From NCBI GenBank assembly GCA_035758575.1, contig DASTXH010000013.1, forward strand, positions 1-54,379: a stretch of 54,379 bases of DNA, read 5' to 3'. Positions within the stretch are counted from its first letter, which is position 1, and each line of letters opens with the position of its first letter. Shown here piece after piece: positions 7,805 through 16,081 of this stretch. The notes below the pieces were generated by a model. It saw nothing but the letters and a program-made list of their open reading frames with translations, did no database searches and had not been told where the DNA came from. Made by a program: the position numbers and the translations under genes. Source of the DNA: JANWHZ01 sp035758575 (GTDB lineage Bacteria; Patescibacteriota; Saccharimonadia; Saccharimonadales; UBA4665).

Positions 7805-9337
7805 TTATATGATCAGGGTCCTGCCAGCCATCTCCACAGGAGTTGGTAGACCCATAACTGCTAAAAGCGTAGATGCAACATCTTGCAGCCCGCCACCGTC
7901 GCGTAAAGCAACATCCGCTACGCCGCATAACAACACCGGCACAGGACTGGTGGTATGCGCAGTCAGCGGTGCCCCTGTTTCGCTATCTATTTTGTATTCG
8001 GCGTTGCCGTGATCTGCGGTCATCAGCGCTGTGCCTCCCGCATGCAGAGCAGCGTCTATTACTTGCGCCACGCACTTATCCAACACCGCTATGGCTTCCT
8101 TAGTAGCGGCAAAGTTGCCCGTATGCCCCACCATGTCAGCATTGGCAAAATTGACGACTATAAAGTCGCTTGCACTTTTTTTGATATGCGCCGTTACGTC
8201 ATCGGCCACCGCCTGGGCGCTCATTTCTGGTTGCAGATCATACGTAGCAACTTTTGGCGACGGGATAAGACTGCGCGTTTCACCCTTAAACGGTTCTTCG
8301 CGTCCGCCGTTCAAGAAATAGGTGACATGTGCATACTTTTCGGTTTCCGCTACATGATATTGCTTTAGGCCATGCTCACTCACTACCTCCGCAAGCGTAT
8401 GCCGCACATTTTCGGCCGGAAAGGCTACCGGCACTTCTAGTTCAGCGTCATACTCAGTAAAGCTTACAAAGTGGAGATCTTTCACGACCCGCTTCCGCGC
8501 AAAACCACTGAACGTCTTATCTACCAGTGCATGGCTTAATTGCCGGGCACGGTCCGGACGAAAATTGAAAAACACCACCACATCGCCGTCTTCAATACGT
8601 GTACGGTCTGCGGGTTGCGTGGCGATAGAAACGGGCCGCAAGAATTCGTCCGTTTCCTTGGCTTCGTACCGCTCGGCAATATATGCCTGCGCGCTGGCAG
8701 CTATAGGATGCATATCGCATACCAACATGTCGTACGCCAGTTCCACTCTGTCCCAGCGGTTATCCCGATCCATAGCATAGTATCGTCCGGCGATACTACT
8801 GATGCGGCCCGTACCAATAGCGGCAAGCTCTTGCTCGAATGCCGCGATGTGTTCGAGCGAACTGGTAGGCGGCACATCGCGCCCATCAGTAAAAGCATGG
8901 ATATGTACCTTGGTAAGATCCAACTTTTTTGCAAGGCGGACCAGTGCCAGCGCGCCCTCGGAATGGCTATGAACGCCGCCCGGCGATACCAGCCCAAGAA
9001 TATGCAGCGCCGTACCGCGCTGCTTTGCCAACTCAATAGCCTGTATAAGCACCTCGTTTTCGTAAAACATACCACTTGCAATTTCGTACTGTTGGCGGCT
9101 CAGCGGCTGACGGATGATCCGCCCTGCGCCAATGGTCAAATGCCCCACCTCGGAGTTCCCCTGCTGCCCATCCGGCAGACCGACAGCCTCACCGCTGGCT
9201 GCCACCAGCGTATGCGGCCATTGTGCAAAGAGTGCATCGAGCTTTGGCGTAGCCGCACTCGCAATCGCATTGCCAGCCGTTTCTTCGCGGAAGCCCCAGC
9301 CATCACAGATAATCAACACACACGGTCTTCGTGTCAT
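7805..9337 (-). CDS. gpmI: 2,3-bisphosphoglycerate-independent phosphoglycerate mutase
   Basis: The 510-aa length and motifs match GpmI: metal site IICDGWGF, the catalytic serine in QQGNSEVGH (Ser62), DGRDVPP, GRYYAMDRDNRWDR, VGHTGN and TADHGNAE. It interconverts 3- and 2-phosphoglycerate with two Mn ions, without a 2,3-BPG cofactor. A good ribosome site AAAAGGAG precedes the ATG. It is divergent from enolase, the next enzyme in the pathway, across 152 nt. A truncated gpmA relic at 42.3 kb suggests that GpmI has taken over this step. Confidence 0.97.
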   Translation of the reverse strand: MTRRPCVLIICDGWGFREETAGNAIASAATPKLDALFAQWPHTLVAASGEAVGLPDGQQGNSEVGHLTIGAGRIIRQPLSRQQYEIASGMFYENEVLIQAIELAKQRGTALHILGLVSPGGVHSHSEGALALVRLAKKLDLTKVHIHAFTDGRDVPPTSSLEHIAAFEQELAAIGTGRISSIAGRYYAMDRDNRWDRVELAYDMLVCDMHPIAASAQAYIAERYEAKETDEFLRPVSIATQPADRTRIEDGDVVVFFNFRPDRARQLSHALVDKTFSGFARKRVVKDLHFVSFTEYDAELEVPVAFPAENVRHTLAEVVSEHGLKQYHVAETEKYAHVTYFLNGGREEPFKGETRSLIPSPKVATYDLQPEMSAQAVADDVTAHIKKSASDFIVVNFANADMVGHTGNFAATKEAIAVLDKCVAQVIDAALHAGGTALMTADHGNAEYKIDSETGAPLTAHTTSPVPVLLCGVADVALRDGGGLQDVASTLLAVMGLPTPVEMAGRTLII

Positions 9338-9489
9338 CGAGATTCTCCTTTTCTGCCTGTCGGTACTTGTTATTTTGAGTATAGGCCTGGTTGTCTACGC
9401 AGTAAATGATGCACACAACAGACAGGTATTGCAGCCCGGTTGTAGAATAGATTGAGTAATGTATCGTTAGCCAAAGGAGGCTTTCTAGT
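9338..9489. promoter_or_regulatory. Divergent gpmI/eno promoter region
   Basis: This 152-nt gap holds both ribosome sites (AAAAGGAG for gpmI, AAAGGAGG for eno at 9473-9480). A TAGAAT hexamer near 9446 could be the eno -10 box. Shared control of two successive glycolytic steps is likely but not shown. Confidence 0.5.
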
Positions 9490-10770
9490 ATGACTATCGC
9501 TGCAATCCTCGCCCGCCAAATATTCGACTCCCGCGGCTTCCCAACCATAGAGTGTGACGTAATACTAGATGATGGCAGCTTGGGCCGTGCCGCCGTGCCG
9601 TCCGGTGCCAGCACCGGCAGCGGCGAAGCGCTGGAGCTGCGTGATGGCGGCGCACCATTCGGCGGCAAAGGTGTGTCCAGGGCAGTGGCAAATGTCAACG
9701 ACATCATTGCACCCGCGCTCAAAGGCCTTGACGCTGGCAACCAGCGCGCCCTCGATCAAAAACTGCTGGAATTGGACGGCACCGAAAACAAGAGCAAGCT
9801 GGGCGCCAACGCCATACTGGCCGTTTCGCTGGCCGCAGCCAAAGCTGCCGCCGCCAGCAGCAAACAGCCATTCTTCATGCATGTCGCCTCTATTGCCGGC
9901 AACACGCAGCTCAGCCTGCCCTTACCTATGCTGAATATCCTGAACGGCGGCAAGCATGCCGACGGATCCACCGATATACAAGAGTTTATGATCATGCCCG
10001 TCGGCGCGCCCGACCTTGCTACCGCACTGCGCATGGCCAGCGAAATCTACCATGCTTTGGGCAAAGTACTAAAAGGCAAAGGCTACGCCACCACCGTCGG
10101 TGATGAAGGCGGCTTTGCGCCAAGCGTGAAAGGCGGTTCAGAAGAAGCGCTGCAGCTTATCAGCGAAGCCGTGGCTGCTGCCGGCTATGCGCTTGGGGCC
10201 GACAAAGACATTGCCCTCGCGCTGGATGTTGCTGCCAGCGAACTAGTGGATGATACCGGCTACAACTTTGCGCGTGAAGGCAAACATTACACAACCACAG
10301 AGCTTATCGACATGTACGCCGTGCTTGCCGCCAAATATCCGCTGGTATCGCTGGAAGATGGCCTGTCCGAAAACGACTGGGATGGCTGGAAACAGCTCAC
10401 CGCAAAAATGGGGTCCACCACACAGCTCGTAGGCGACGACCTTCTGGTCACCAACACGAAGCTGCTCAAGCGCGCCATAGACGAACGCGCCGCCAACGCC
10501 ATTCTCATTAAGCCAAACCAGATCGGCACGCTGACCGAAACAATCGACGCAGTACAAATGGCTCAAAAAGCTGGCTGGCGCACCGTAATGTCACACCGCT
10601 CCGGCGAAACCGAAGATGCCACCATCGCCCACTTAGCTGTGGGTCTAAATACCGGCCAGATCAAAACCGGCTCATTTGCCCGCTCTGATCGCATCGCCAA
10701 ATACAACGAACTGCTGCGCATTGCCGAACAGCTGAAGCGCCCAGCACTCGCCCAGCCATTCAAAAACTAA
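9490..10770 (+). CDS. eno: Enolase
   Basis: The 426-aa protein has all main enolase motifs: the ARQIFDSRGFPTIECDV N-terminal region, GAKxxGANA-like KSKLGANAILAVSLA, GDEGGFAPS, LEDGLSENDWDGW, the signature ILIKPNQIGTLTET, and SHRSGETEDATIAHLAV. It dehydrates 2-phosphoglycerate to phosphoenolpyruvate in the cytoplasm with Mg. AAAGGAGG lies 9 nt before the ATG. Together with divergent gpmI and distant pyk it completes lower glycolysis. Confidence 0.98.
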   Translation: MTIAAILARQIFDSRGFPTIECDVILDDGSLGRAAVPSGASTGSGEALELRDGGAPFGGKGVSRAVANVNDIIAPALKGLDAGNQRALDQKLLELDGTENKSKLGANAILAVSLAAAKAAAASSKQPFFMHVASIAGNTQLSLPLPMLNILNGGKHADGSTDIQEFMIMPVGAPDLATALRMASEIYHALGKVLKGKGYATTVGDEGGFAPSVKGGSEEALQLISEAVAAAGYALGADKDIALALDVAASELVDDTGYNFAREGKHYTTTELIDMYAVLAAKYPLVSLEDGLSENDWDGWKQLTAKMGSTTQLVGDDLLVTNTKLLKRAIDERAANAILIKPNQIGTLTETIDAVQMAQKAGWRTVMSHRSGETEDATIAHLAVGLNTGQIKTGSFARSDRIAKYNELLRIAEQLKRPALAQPFKN

Positions 10771-10793
10771 AACTAGGTCGCTTAGTAGTCACT

Positions 10794-10820
10794 ACAGAGC
10801 ATCGGGGCTAGGTGCTCTGT
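10794..10820. terminator. Hairpin between eno and the convergent gene
   Basis: Arms ACAGAGCA (10794-10801) and TGCTCTGT (10813-10820) form an 8-bp stem. It sits 24 nt after eno and overlaps the last codons of the convergent gene. The T-run is weak (ATTT), so termination is plausible but not certain. Confidence 0.45.
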
Positions 10821-11854
10821 ATTTGCTGGTAATACGTTTTGCCCGTGGCGGCACAACCAGCCGACAGCGTGGCGTCGGGGATTGCAGCACACAGGGCCAT
10901 GCCCTGCGTATCGCTATGATAGTACGAGATAAAATCCTTCACCGCGCCCACAAAACAATTTTCCTGCGCAGCCTGGGTCTGCCCCAGCATACAGAGTGCA
11001 ACAGTGCGGCTTTGGTCGCTAGACGACTGCCCCGAAATATCTCTGCCCAGGCTCTGGTAGCACGTTGCGTCAAACGGTGCCGCCACCGTGCTGCACACCG
11101 CGAATACCTTGGCGTAGTCGTACTTCTCTACAATCAAGGCATGCGAGGTCTGCATCAGAAAGCACTGCTCTTTGTACTTGTCTGCCACGGCGGTACACGG
11201 GTACAGCGGATCGTCTGCCTTTAGATATTTCGCATGCTGCCCTGGGTTAATTTCGTTCATCACATTTTCCATAAACACGCCGCTGTAGCACGACTCCTGG
11301 TTCCACTGCCCATTGAACCGGTCGCACAGCGAAAGCGCCGTAAACAAATTGTCGTCTTCTACCGCCATCAGGCCGTGCCCCATGCCATGCACGCAATTGT
11401 AGCGCTCAAATACTGACGCATTGGCGAAGGGTGCGCACACCGTGTTGATCTGCGCCACGATGTTGGCAGCGCCAATCTCGCCGGCAATCGCCTCTACCGC
11501 CCCGTGGTAATAACCCGACCAGCAAAAGTTGTCGCCGTGTCTGTATGTTTCTGCAAGCGTCACATACTTCTTGGCGGCCGCCCGGCCGATGACGTGCGCC
11601 AGCTGATGGCAGTTGCTTTTTACGTACGCATTTGTGTTGTACACCTGCTTGAAATCGACGAATGCCGCCTCGGGCGACTGCTGCTGTACCATGGCACTAT
11701 AGCGCTGCTGCCAACAGCCAAATTGACTGGCGTCAGCACCCGTGCAGCTAACAATACGCTGTTGCGCATGCGTCAAGCTCCACGCCACAAGCCCAACCCC
11801 GGCCAACACCGCAACGGGCAGTACCCACAAAAACCGCCGCAGACGCTGTCTCAT
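10808..11854 (-). CDS. Exported Cys/His-rich protein of unknown function
   Basis: The 348-aa protein starts with a positively charged N-terminus and one hydrophobic segment (about residues 9-29), so the bulk is likely extracytoplasmic. The rest carries regularly spaced Cys and His clusters: NCHQLAHVIG, NFCWSGYYHGAVEA, NCVHGMGHGLM, SCYSGVFMENVM, PCTAVADKYKEQC, ATCYQSLG and NCFVGAVKDF. These look like internal repeats held by disulfides and HxxxH or HGxxHG metal-type sites. I recognise no named family. A TATACT hexamer (11861-11866) lies 6 nt before the ATG, indicating a leaderless transcript. Confidence 0.7.
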   Translation of the reverse strand: MRQRLRRFLWVLPVAVLAGVGLVAWSLTHAQQRIVSCTGADASQFGCWQQRYSAMVQQQSPEAAFVDFKQVYNTNAYVKSNCHQLAHVIGRAAAKKYVTLAETYRHGDNFCWSGYYHGAVEAIAGEIGAANIVAQINTVCAPFANASVFERYNCVHGMGHGLMAVEDDNLFTALSLCDRFNGQWNQESCYSGVFMENVMNEINPGQHAKYLKADDPLYPCTAVADKYKEQCFLMQTSHALIVEKYDYAKVFAVCSTVAAPFDATCYQSLGRDISGQSSSDQSRTVALCMLGQTQAAQENCFVGAVKDFISYYHSDTQGMALCAAIPDATLSAGCAATGKTYYQQIQST

Positions 11855-11945
11855 GGCCTCAGTATATCAGCAGCACTACGGCGTAAGAATATCCGCTGAC
11901 ATTTTCACAGCAACATTTAACACTATGGCTCAAGGAGGTGATCAC

Positions 11946-11996
11946 GTGGCGCTGGAAGCAGGCTTCACACAAACGGCAATATCGGCAACGTATTAG
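11946..11996 (+). other. 16-codon ORF behind a perfect extended Shine-Dalgarno
   Basis: AAGGAGGTGATC at 11932-11943 is complementary to the 3' end of 16S rRNA over its whole length. It stands 7 nt (from AGGAGG) before a GTG that opens a 16-codon frame encoding MALEAGFTQTAISATY. No gene of normal size follows in this frame. It may be a real micropeptide or leader peptide, a gene remnant, or chance. Confidence 0.3.
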
Positions 11997-12056
11997 GCGC
12001 CTACTAGGCGACAGCAATCGCAACTTTTGGTAGCAGATAATTGAGCTCCCATATGC

Positions 12057-12062
12057 TATAGT
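12057..12062 (+). promoter_or_regulatory. -10 box deciding a leaderless start
   Basis: TATAGT ends 7 nt before the ATG at 12070. This places the transcript start at or next to that ATG and argues against the in-frame GTG at 12061. Confidence 0.6.
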
Positions 12063-12069
12063 GCTACAT

Positions 12070-12270
12070 ATGAACCACGATGATTTTACGCCGCACCGCC
12101 GGCACTCACGACTATTTAAGGGCTCATTCGCTGGCTTAGCGTTGGTGGCCATCGGCGTTATTTTCTTGTTCCAGAACTTCCTAAACATCGACATCCTCGG
12201 CAAACTATGGCCGGTGTTCGTTATTCTGGCTGGCCTGGCAATTATTGTTGACCACAACCGTAGGGCATAG
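12070..12270 (+). CDS. Small two-helix membrane protein (LiaI/LiaF-TM-like)
   Basis: The 66-aa protein has a short basic N-terminus and two hydrophobic segments (GSFAGLALVAIGVIFLFQNF and LWPVFVILAGLAIIV) separated by a short turn. This two-helix unit, with a Phe/Asn-rich turn and the order GxxLIxxGxxFLxxxF...WPxxLIxxG, resembles the LiaI/LiaF transmembrane domain family of cell-envelope stress proteins. The start is set by the adjacent -10 box. It is 24 nt upstream of the DUF488 gene and could be read together with it. Confidence 0.65.
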   Translation: MNHDDFTPHRRHSRLFKGSFAGLALVAIGVIFLFQNFLNIDILGKLWPVFVILAGLAIIVDHNRRA

Positions 12271-12294
12271 TCTGCGCTAGTTCGGGAGGGCACC

Positions 12295-12645
12295 ATGACA
12301 ACAGTCACCATCAAACGAGTGTATGATAAACCGGAGGCACAAGACGGCAAACGCATTTTGGTAGACCGTCTGTGGCCGCGCGGGCTTAGCAAGGCGAAAG
12401 CGCGTATCGACCTATGGCTCAAAGATATTGCGCCCAGTAGCGAGCTTCGTGTCTGGTTCGGCCACGACCCAGCGAAATGGGAGGAGTTTGCGCGCCGCTA
12501 TCATGCGGAACTCGCAGCTAATACCGCCGCCGTGGGGATGCTGCGCCAACAGCTGGAGCACGGCCACACCACGCTGCTTTTCAGCGCCAAAGACACCAAG
12601 CACAACAACGCCGTAGCCCTGAAAGCCTATCTGGAGCGTCAGTAG
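12295..12645 (+). CDS. DUF488 family protein
   Basis: The 116-aa protein matches the DUF488/YeaO pattern: TIKRVYDKPEAQDGKRILVD, RLWPRGLSKAKARIDLWLKD, a central LRVWFGHDPAKWEEFARRY, and TLLFSAKDTKHNNAVAL near the C-terminus. Function in the family is not settled. A ribosome site (GGGAGG) precedes the ATG. Its last 7 nt overlap the end of the convergent recombinase frame, so this gene marks the host side of the element boundary. Confidence 0.85.
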   Translation: MTTVTIKRVYDKPEAQDGKRILVDRLWPRGLSKAKARIDLWLKDIAPSSELRVWFGHDPAKWEEFARRYHAELAANTAAVGMLRQQLEHGHTTLLFSAKDTKHNNAVALKAYLERQ

Positions 12646-14279
12646 CATTTAGTAGCAATATCTGATACGCTGATATCTGTACGCGCCCGTAGCTCAGCTG
12701 GATAGAGCGTTGGTTTCCGGTACCAAAGGCCGAGGGTTCGAATCCCCCCGGGCGTACCAGGTAGGACTTTACTTCTTTCAACTTCCATCAAACAGAGGTA
12801 GAACGGGCTAATTTGGGTGTTCGAATAGCCTGGATAGCTCCAACTAAGTCCTTGCGGAAATATCGAACACATTAGTACACGCTTTTGCTTTAACAGAGAT
12901 GTAGTGAATGTTTTATTAAGATCAGTGAACTTCTGTTGAATAAAGTTGGTAATTGCCTCCAGGTTATATTTTTCGATGATAGCATCACTCTTAGCTGTTT
13001 GAATCCCTTTTATCTTTTCTTCCAGTAGCTTATTTTGATCCTTGAAGATATCGTCAGAGTAAACACCGTTTAAGTTCTTTTCGATAAGCTTTTGGCGAAG
13101 TTCCTGTAGTTTCTTTAGTTCTACGTCAGCTTGTTCTCGTTTCTTGCGGAGCGCGCTAATACGTAAATAGTACGTCTGCCGTAAAAAGGCGTTTATGAGT
13201 TTAACCGTTTCCGGCCGCAAGCTGATCTTAGCCAGGAGGTCAGCGGTCGTACCTTCAATTTGTTGCATAGGCACTGACGAGCCAGTCGTACAACGCTTTG
13301 GACAAAAGTAGTAGCCATACCGGTTCTTCTTGCCCTTACTCCAAGCGGCCGTAAATGAATGCCTACAACGCGAGCACTTTACGATTCGTCGCAACGGAAA
13401 GTCAGAGCTATCCTGGTTACGCCGGGCAAGGGCTGGGGCAGCATTACGGTTTCGTCCATCAAGGATCGCTTGCACCCTATAGAATGTTTCCTCTGTGACC
13501 ATAGGCACATGCTGCCCCTGCACTTCCAGGCCGTATTTCCTGGATATGAGTTTGCCGGCGTAAAATTTGTTTCTGAAAATATTGCTCAGTGTCTGCGGGC
13601 GCAACAGCGCTTCTTTTCTGCCCTTCTGTTGGTCGCGGACGCCATGGTCGTTCAGGATAACAGCCATTTCCCGCAAACTTTTTGTGCCGGTCGCCATCAA
13701 CTCCCATGCAGCCTTAAGCTGCGCAAAATTTTCTGGATCTTTTGCGGCGTAGCCATCTTCACATAGGTAACCGAGCGGTACGTTACCGTTCGGCAAGCCA
13801 CTTAAGAAACGGGCTTTCATACCGTTGCGTGCACGTTCACCGCGGACATCGTTATCCATCTGTGCGAAGCCCGCAAGCATGGTTTCAATAAACTTCTCGG
13901 TCGGCGTATCGCCAGTTGGCTCTGTCGCGGATATAAGGGTTATGTCTAGTTCAAATAACTTCTTGCGAATAGCGAGATAATCGGCAGTCTGCCGGGAAAT
14001 ACGGTCAAGACGGTATACAATCACGGCGCCGATTTGCTTACGGTTCTTGCGGCAGTAGTCCAGCATATCAATGAGCGCTGGCCGGTCAACGATAGTCTTC
14101 GCTGAGCGACCTTCTTCGCGAAAGACTTCAGCGATGTTGAACCCTCGCCGTTCAGCCTCCTTGCCGCAAATACTGGCTTGCGTGTCCAAGGAGTAATTAT
14201 CGACCTGCTCCTCAGTCGATACCCGAAGATATATAACAGCTTGAGGCTTCGCTAGTAATTGAGTAACGGCACCTGACAT
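12639..14279 (-). CDS. Large serine recombinase (integrase) whose 3' end runs through tRNA-Arg
   Basis: Domains in order are the resolvase catalytic domain with AVIYLRVSTEEQ (nucleophile Ser near residue 21), the YRLDRISRQ motif, a recombinase domain (GLPNGNVPLGYLCEDG), a zinc ribbon (CSRCRHSF...YYFCPKRC), and a coiled coil (about 360-450). It ends with the typical ILMCSIFPQGLSW-like tail PGYSNTQISPFY. The last ~39 residues (from GTPGGIRTLGLW) are the antisense translation of tRNA-Arg, so the natural C-terminus is completed by target DNA. The ATG at 14279 with AAGGG upstream is better than the TTG at 14297. It catalyses site-specific integration and excision. Confidence 0.9.
   Translation of the reverse strand: MSGAVTQLLAKPQAVIYLRVSTEEQVDNYSLDTQASICGKEAERRGFNIAEVFREEGRSAKTIVDRPALIDMLDYCRKNRKQIGAVIVYRLDRISRQTADYLAIRKKLFELDITLISATEPTGDTPTEKFIETMLAGFAQMDNDVRGERARNGMKARFLSGLPNGNVPLGYLCEDGYAAKDPENFAQLKAAWELMATGTKSLREMAVILNDHGVRDQQKGRKEALLRPQTLSNIFRNKFYAGKLISRKYGLEVQGQHVPMVTEETFYRVQAILDGRNRNAAPALARRNQDSSDFPLRRIVKCSRCRHSFTAAWSKGKKNRYGYYFCPKRCTTGSSVPMQQIEGTTADLLAKISLRPETVKLINAFLRQTYYLRISALRKKREQADVELKKLQELRQKLIEKNLNGVYSDDIFKDQNKLLEEKIKGIQTAKSDAIIEKYNLEAITNFIQQKFTDLNKTFTTSLLKQKRVLMCSIFPQGLSWSYPGYSNTQISPFYLCLMEVERSKVLPGTPGGIRTLGLWYRKPTLYPAELRARTDISVSDIATKCY
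12683..12759 (+). tRNA. tRNA-Arg (anticodon CCG), probable integration site
   Basis: A 77-nt cloverleaf: acceptor GCGCCCG with CGGGCGT, D-arm GCTC/GAGC, anticodon stem TTGGT/ACCAA with loop TTCCGGT giving CCG, T-arm around GGTTCGAATCC, and encoded CCA. A serine recombinase gene points into its 3' end, the usual arrangement for a tRNA attachment site. Confidence 0.95.
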
Positions 14280-14283
14280 ACTC

Positions 14284-14586
14284 TTACCCTTGGCCAAGTA
14301 CTTGCTTCAAGGTCTGATGATCGAATGCCTGTCGTTCAAATTCATCAAGCCATTCGTCTATAAGGTTCTGAAACTCAGTCGCATACAGTTCGAGTTCTTC
14401 GTCGGCTGCATCTGCGACCAGATCGCCCATGATACTTCTCGTCTTTTGAGCTCGAGTTTGTTCTTGATCCGAGGCAAATATTCGTTCGATAGCATTTGCA
14501 ACGGGCTGCAGGGGGCTGTACGGCTTACTTAGCGTTGCCACTTCCATTGCTGGGTCAGGTTTATGTATCGTATTGAGTCGTATCAT
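14284..14586 (-). CDS. Small acidic accessory protein of the recombinase operon
   Basis: About 100 aa, no recognised domain. The C-terminal half is acidic and helical (DEELELYATEFQNLIDEWLDE). It ends 4 nt before the recombinase start, so they form one operon. ATG 14586 has AGGG 8 nt upstream; a GTG at 14607 is possible. Its promoter appears to lie inside a perfect palindrome (14613-14628). A role as directionality factor or regulator of the integrase is an inference from position only. Confidence 0.6.
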   Translation of the reverse strand: MIRLNTIHKPDPAMEVATLSKPYSPLQPVANAIERIFASDQEQTRAQKTRSIMGDLVADAADEELELYATEFQNLIDEWLDEFERQAFDHQTLKQVLGQG

Positions 14587-14605
14587 ATTGTTACCCTGAA
14601 CTATC

Positions 14606-14694
14606 ACTACTTGGATAGTATACTATCCGTATAGTGTTACATTCAAGCTTAGACTATACAACTTCCTGTGGATAACTAACACTACCTGGATAGT
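14606..14694 (-). promoter_or_regulatory. Operator region of the recombinase operon
   Basis: GGATAGTATACTATCC (14613-14628) is a perfect 16-bp palindrome that contains a TATACT -10 hexamer for the minus-strand operon. ACTAC-Y-TGGATAGT occurs at 14606-14619 and again at 14681-14694, with a looser third copy near 14661-14677 (CTTCCTGTGGATAAC). The spaced GGATAGT half-sites around the promoter suggest repression by an element-encoded regulator, perhaps an XRE protein. Confidence 0.6.
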
Positions 14695-14912
14695 TAGCCT
14701 TACAAAAAATTGGCTCCACCCCGTAGCCAATTATTGTCAGTATCTAAGGTGTTACCATTGTCTTTCCGTCTTGCATGCCTTATACATATACGGAGTAGGT
14801 GGGATTGGCAATATGAGTAACCACCTCCTAGCCCTACGCAAAACAGCATGCTCATCCTACCTTCAATACTCTAACTTTATTCTCATCAACTCCTATTTCT
14901 TATTTTTATTTT
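14608..14912. other. Intergenic control region between divergent element genes
   Basis: These 305 nt hold the palindromic operator, a hairpin AATTGGCT/AGCCAATT (about 14709-14732), and an AT-rich run ending in TATTTT (14901-14906) 6 nt before the next start codon. No gene is seen. Confidence 0.6.
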
Positions 14913-15758
14913 ATGGACTTACCGCACATAACCACTAGACAACAAGCACTGCTACGCCTTCTATATCGACATAGGTTCTTAGAACGGAAACAAATACAGA
15001 CATTCCTACACCATGCAAACAAAGGGCGTAGCAGCGCGTGGCTCAGAGATCTTCGCGCAAAACAATACATTGACTGGCTCTATGATGCCGATGATCCAAT
15101 CGAGAAGAATACAGCTGCGATATATTACTTGAGTATTAATGGAATCCGATATCTTCGGTCATTAGGTATATACCCACCGACAGAGCTTCGTAAACGGTAC
15201 GCGGAATCGACGCGGAGCCGGGCATACGTCGAGCGTTGTCTCCTGCTGGCGAATTGCTGCCTCAACATGGAGGCGCGAACTGCGGCCGATACGAACGTGA
15301 GCTACATGTACAGCACCGAAGCTGATTATGCGAATCCTGACAACACGTACCATTTTGTTGCGGAAAGCGAGTCCATTCATCCGCAGTTGTGCTATACAAA
15401 ACGACAGGGCGCAGACAATAACGCCGTAGCCACGCATAGTCTGCTGGAAGTGATTGATCCGACGTTGCCTCGTTATTCGCTCAAAAAACGGCTGAAGAAC
15501 TATGTCGAATTTCTGGATAGCGATGAATGGGAGGATGAGATGGAAGCAGCAGGTGTTGACCTACCGGTTGTTCTTATTGCTTGCCCCGACAAAGCTACGC
15601 TCATCTACGCAAAACGGTATACGAGGAAGCTATTACGGGATACCTATGGAGACGAAATAGACGATACCCCTGATGACATTCACATCCGGTTTGCGACGGT
15701 AGAGCGAATCAAGAAACTAGGCATCACGGAAAGGATATGGGAAGAGGTCACCGTTTAA
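14913..15758 (+). CDS. Replication-relaxation family protein
   Basis: The 281-aa protein begins with a winged-helix DNA-binding region (TTRQQALLRLLYRHRFLERK, then helix and YYLSINGIRYLRSLG), as in the replication-relaxation family found on plasmids and conjugative elements of Gram-positive bacteria and CPR. The second half has a hydrophobic-strand pattern (VVLIACPDKATLIYAKRYT, IHIRFATVERIKKLG). Family members are thought to act in element replication or transfer, often next to a coupling ATPase; here that ATPase is 18 kb away, suggesting cargo insertion. TATTTT lies 6 nt before the ATG. It overlaps the convergent gene by 4 nt. Confidence 0.75.
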   Translation: MDLPHITTRQQALLRLLYRHRFLERKQIQTFLHHANKGRSSAWLRDLRAKQYIDWLYDADDPIEKNTAAIYYLSINGIRYLRSLGIYPPTELRKRYAESTRSRAYVERCLLLANCCLNMEARTAADTNVSYMYSTEADYANPDNTYHFVAESESIHPQLCYTKRQGADNNAVATHSLLEVIDPTLPRYSLKKRLKNYVEFLDSDEWEDEMEAAGVDLPVVLIACPDKATLIYAKRYTRKLLRDTYGDEIDDTPDDIHIRFATVERIKKLGITERIWEEVTV

Positions 15759-16066
15759 AGTGTCGCTTCCTTCTCCTTCACGACTCGTCTCGGCTTGGGT
15801 CTGAATACCGTGCCATTCGGGCTATGTTCAATCACTTTTAAGATGAACTTTCGTTCCGGTGTTTCAATGGCAACTTGTATAGGCGTCGCAACGTATGCCA
15901 CCCGTACGCCTCCGCCTTCCCTGGCAGTAAACTTGATGTCATCAAGCAACGTACCGCCAGGCTCTAAAACATTCAGGGCGGCAACGAGTTCGCGCAACGC
16001 GATGTATAGTTTGTGATACTTTTTGACGACCTGGCTTTGCGCGAATTCTTCGGATACTTCTTGCAT
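15755..16066 (-). CDS. Element-encoded protein of unknown function
   Basis: 103 aa, no recognised family. The N-terminus is helical (EFAQSQVVKKYHKLYIALRELVAAL) and the rest looks like a small beta domain (DDIKFTAREGGGVRVAYVA, VAIETPERKFILKVIEH) with a basic tail (KPRRVVKEKEATL). CAGGAG precedes the ATG. It is divergent from an XRE gene, with a near-perfect palindromic site in between, so it is probably controlled by that regulator. Confidence 0.55.
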   Translation of the reverse strand: MQEVSEEFAQSQVVKKYHKLYIALRELVAALNVLEPGGTLLDDIKFTAREGGGVRVAYVATPIQVAIETPERKFILKVIEHSPNGTVFRPKPRRVVKEKEATL

Positions 16067-16081
16067 GATTAACTCCTGTAT

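Noticed and set aside
8540..9409. 289-aa plus-strand ORF
   Set aside because: Antisense shadow of gpmI; composition is Cys/His/Arg-rich without domains.
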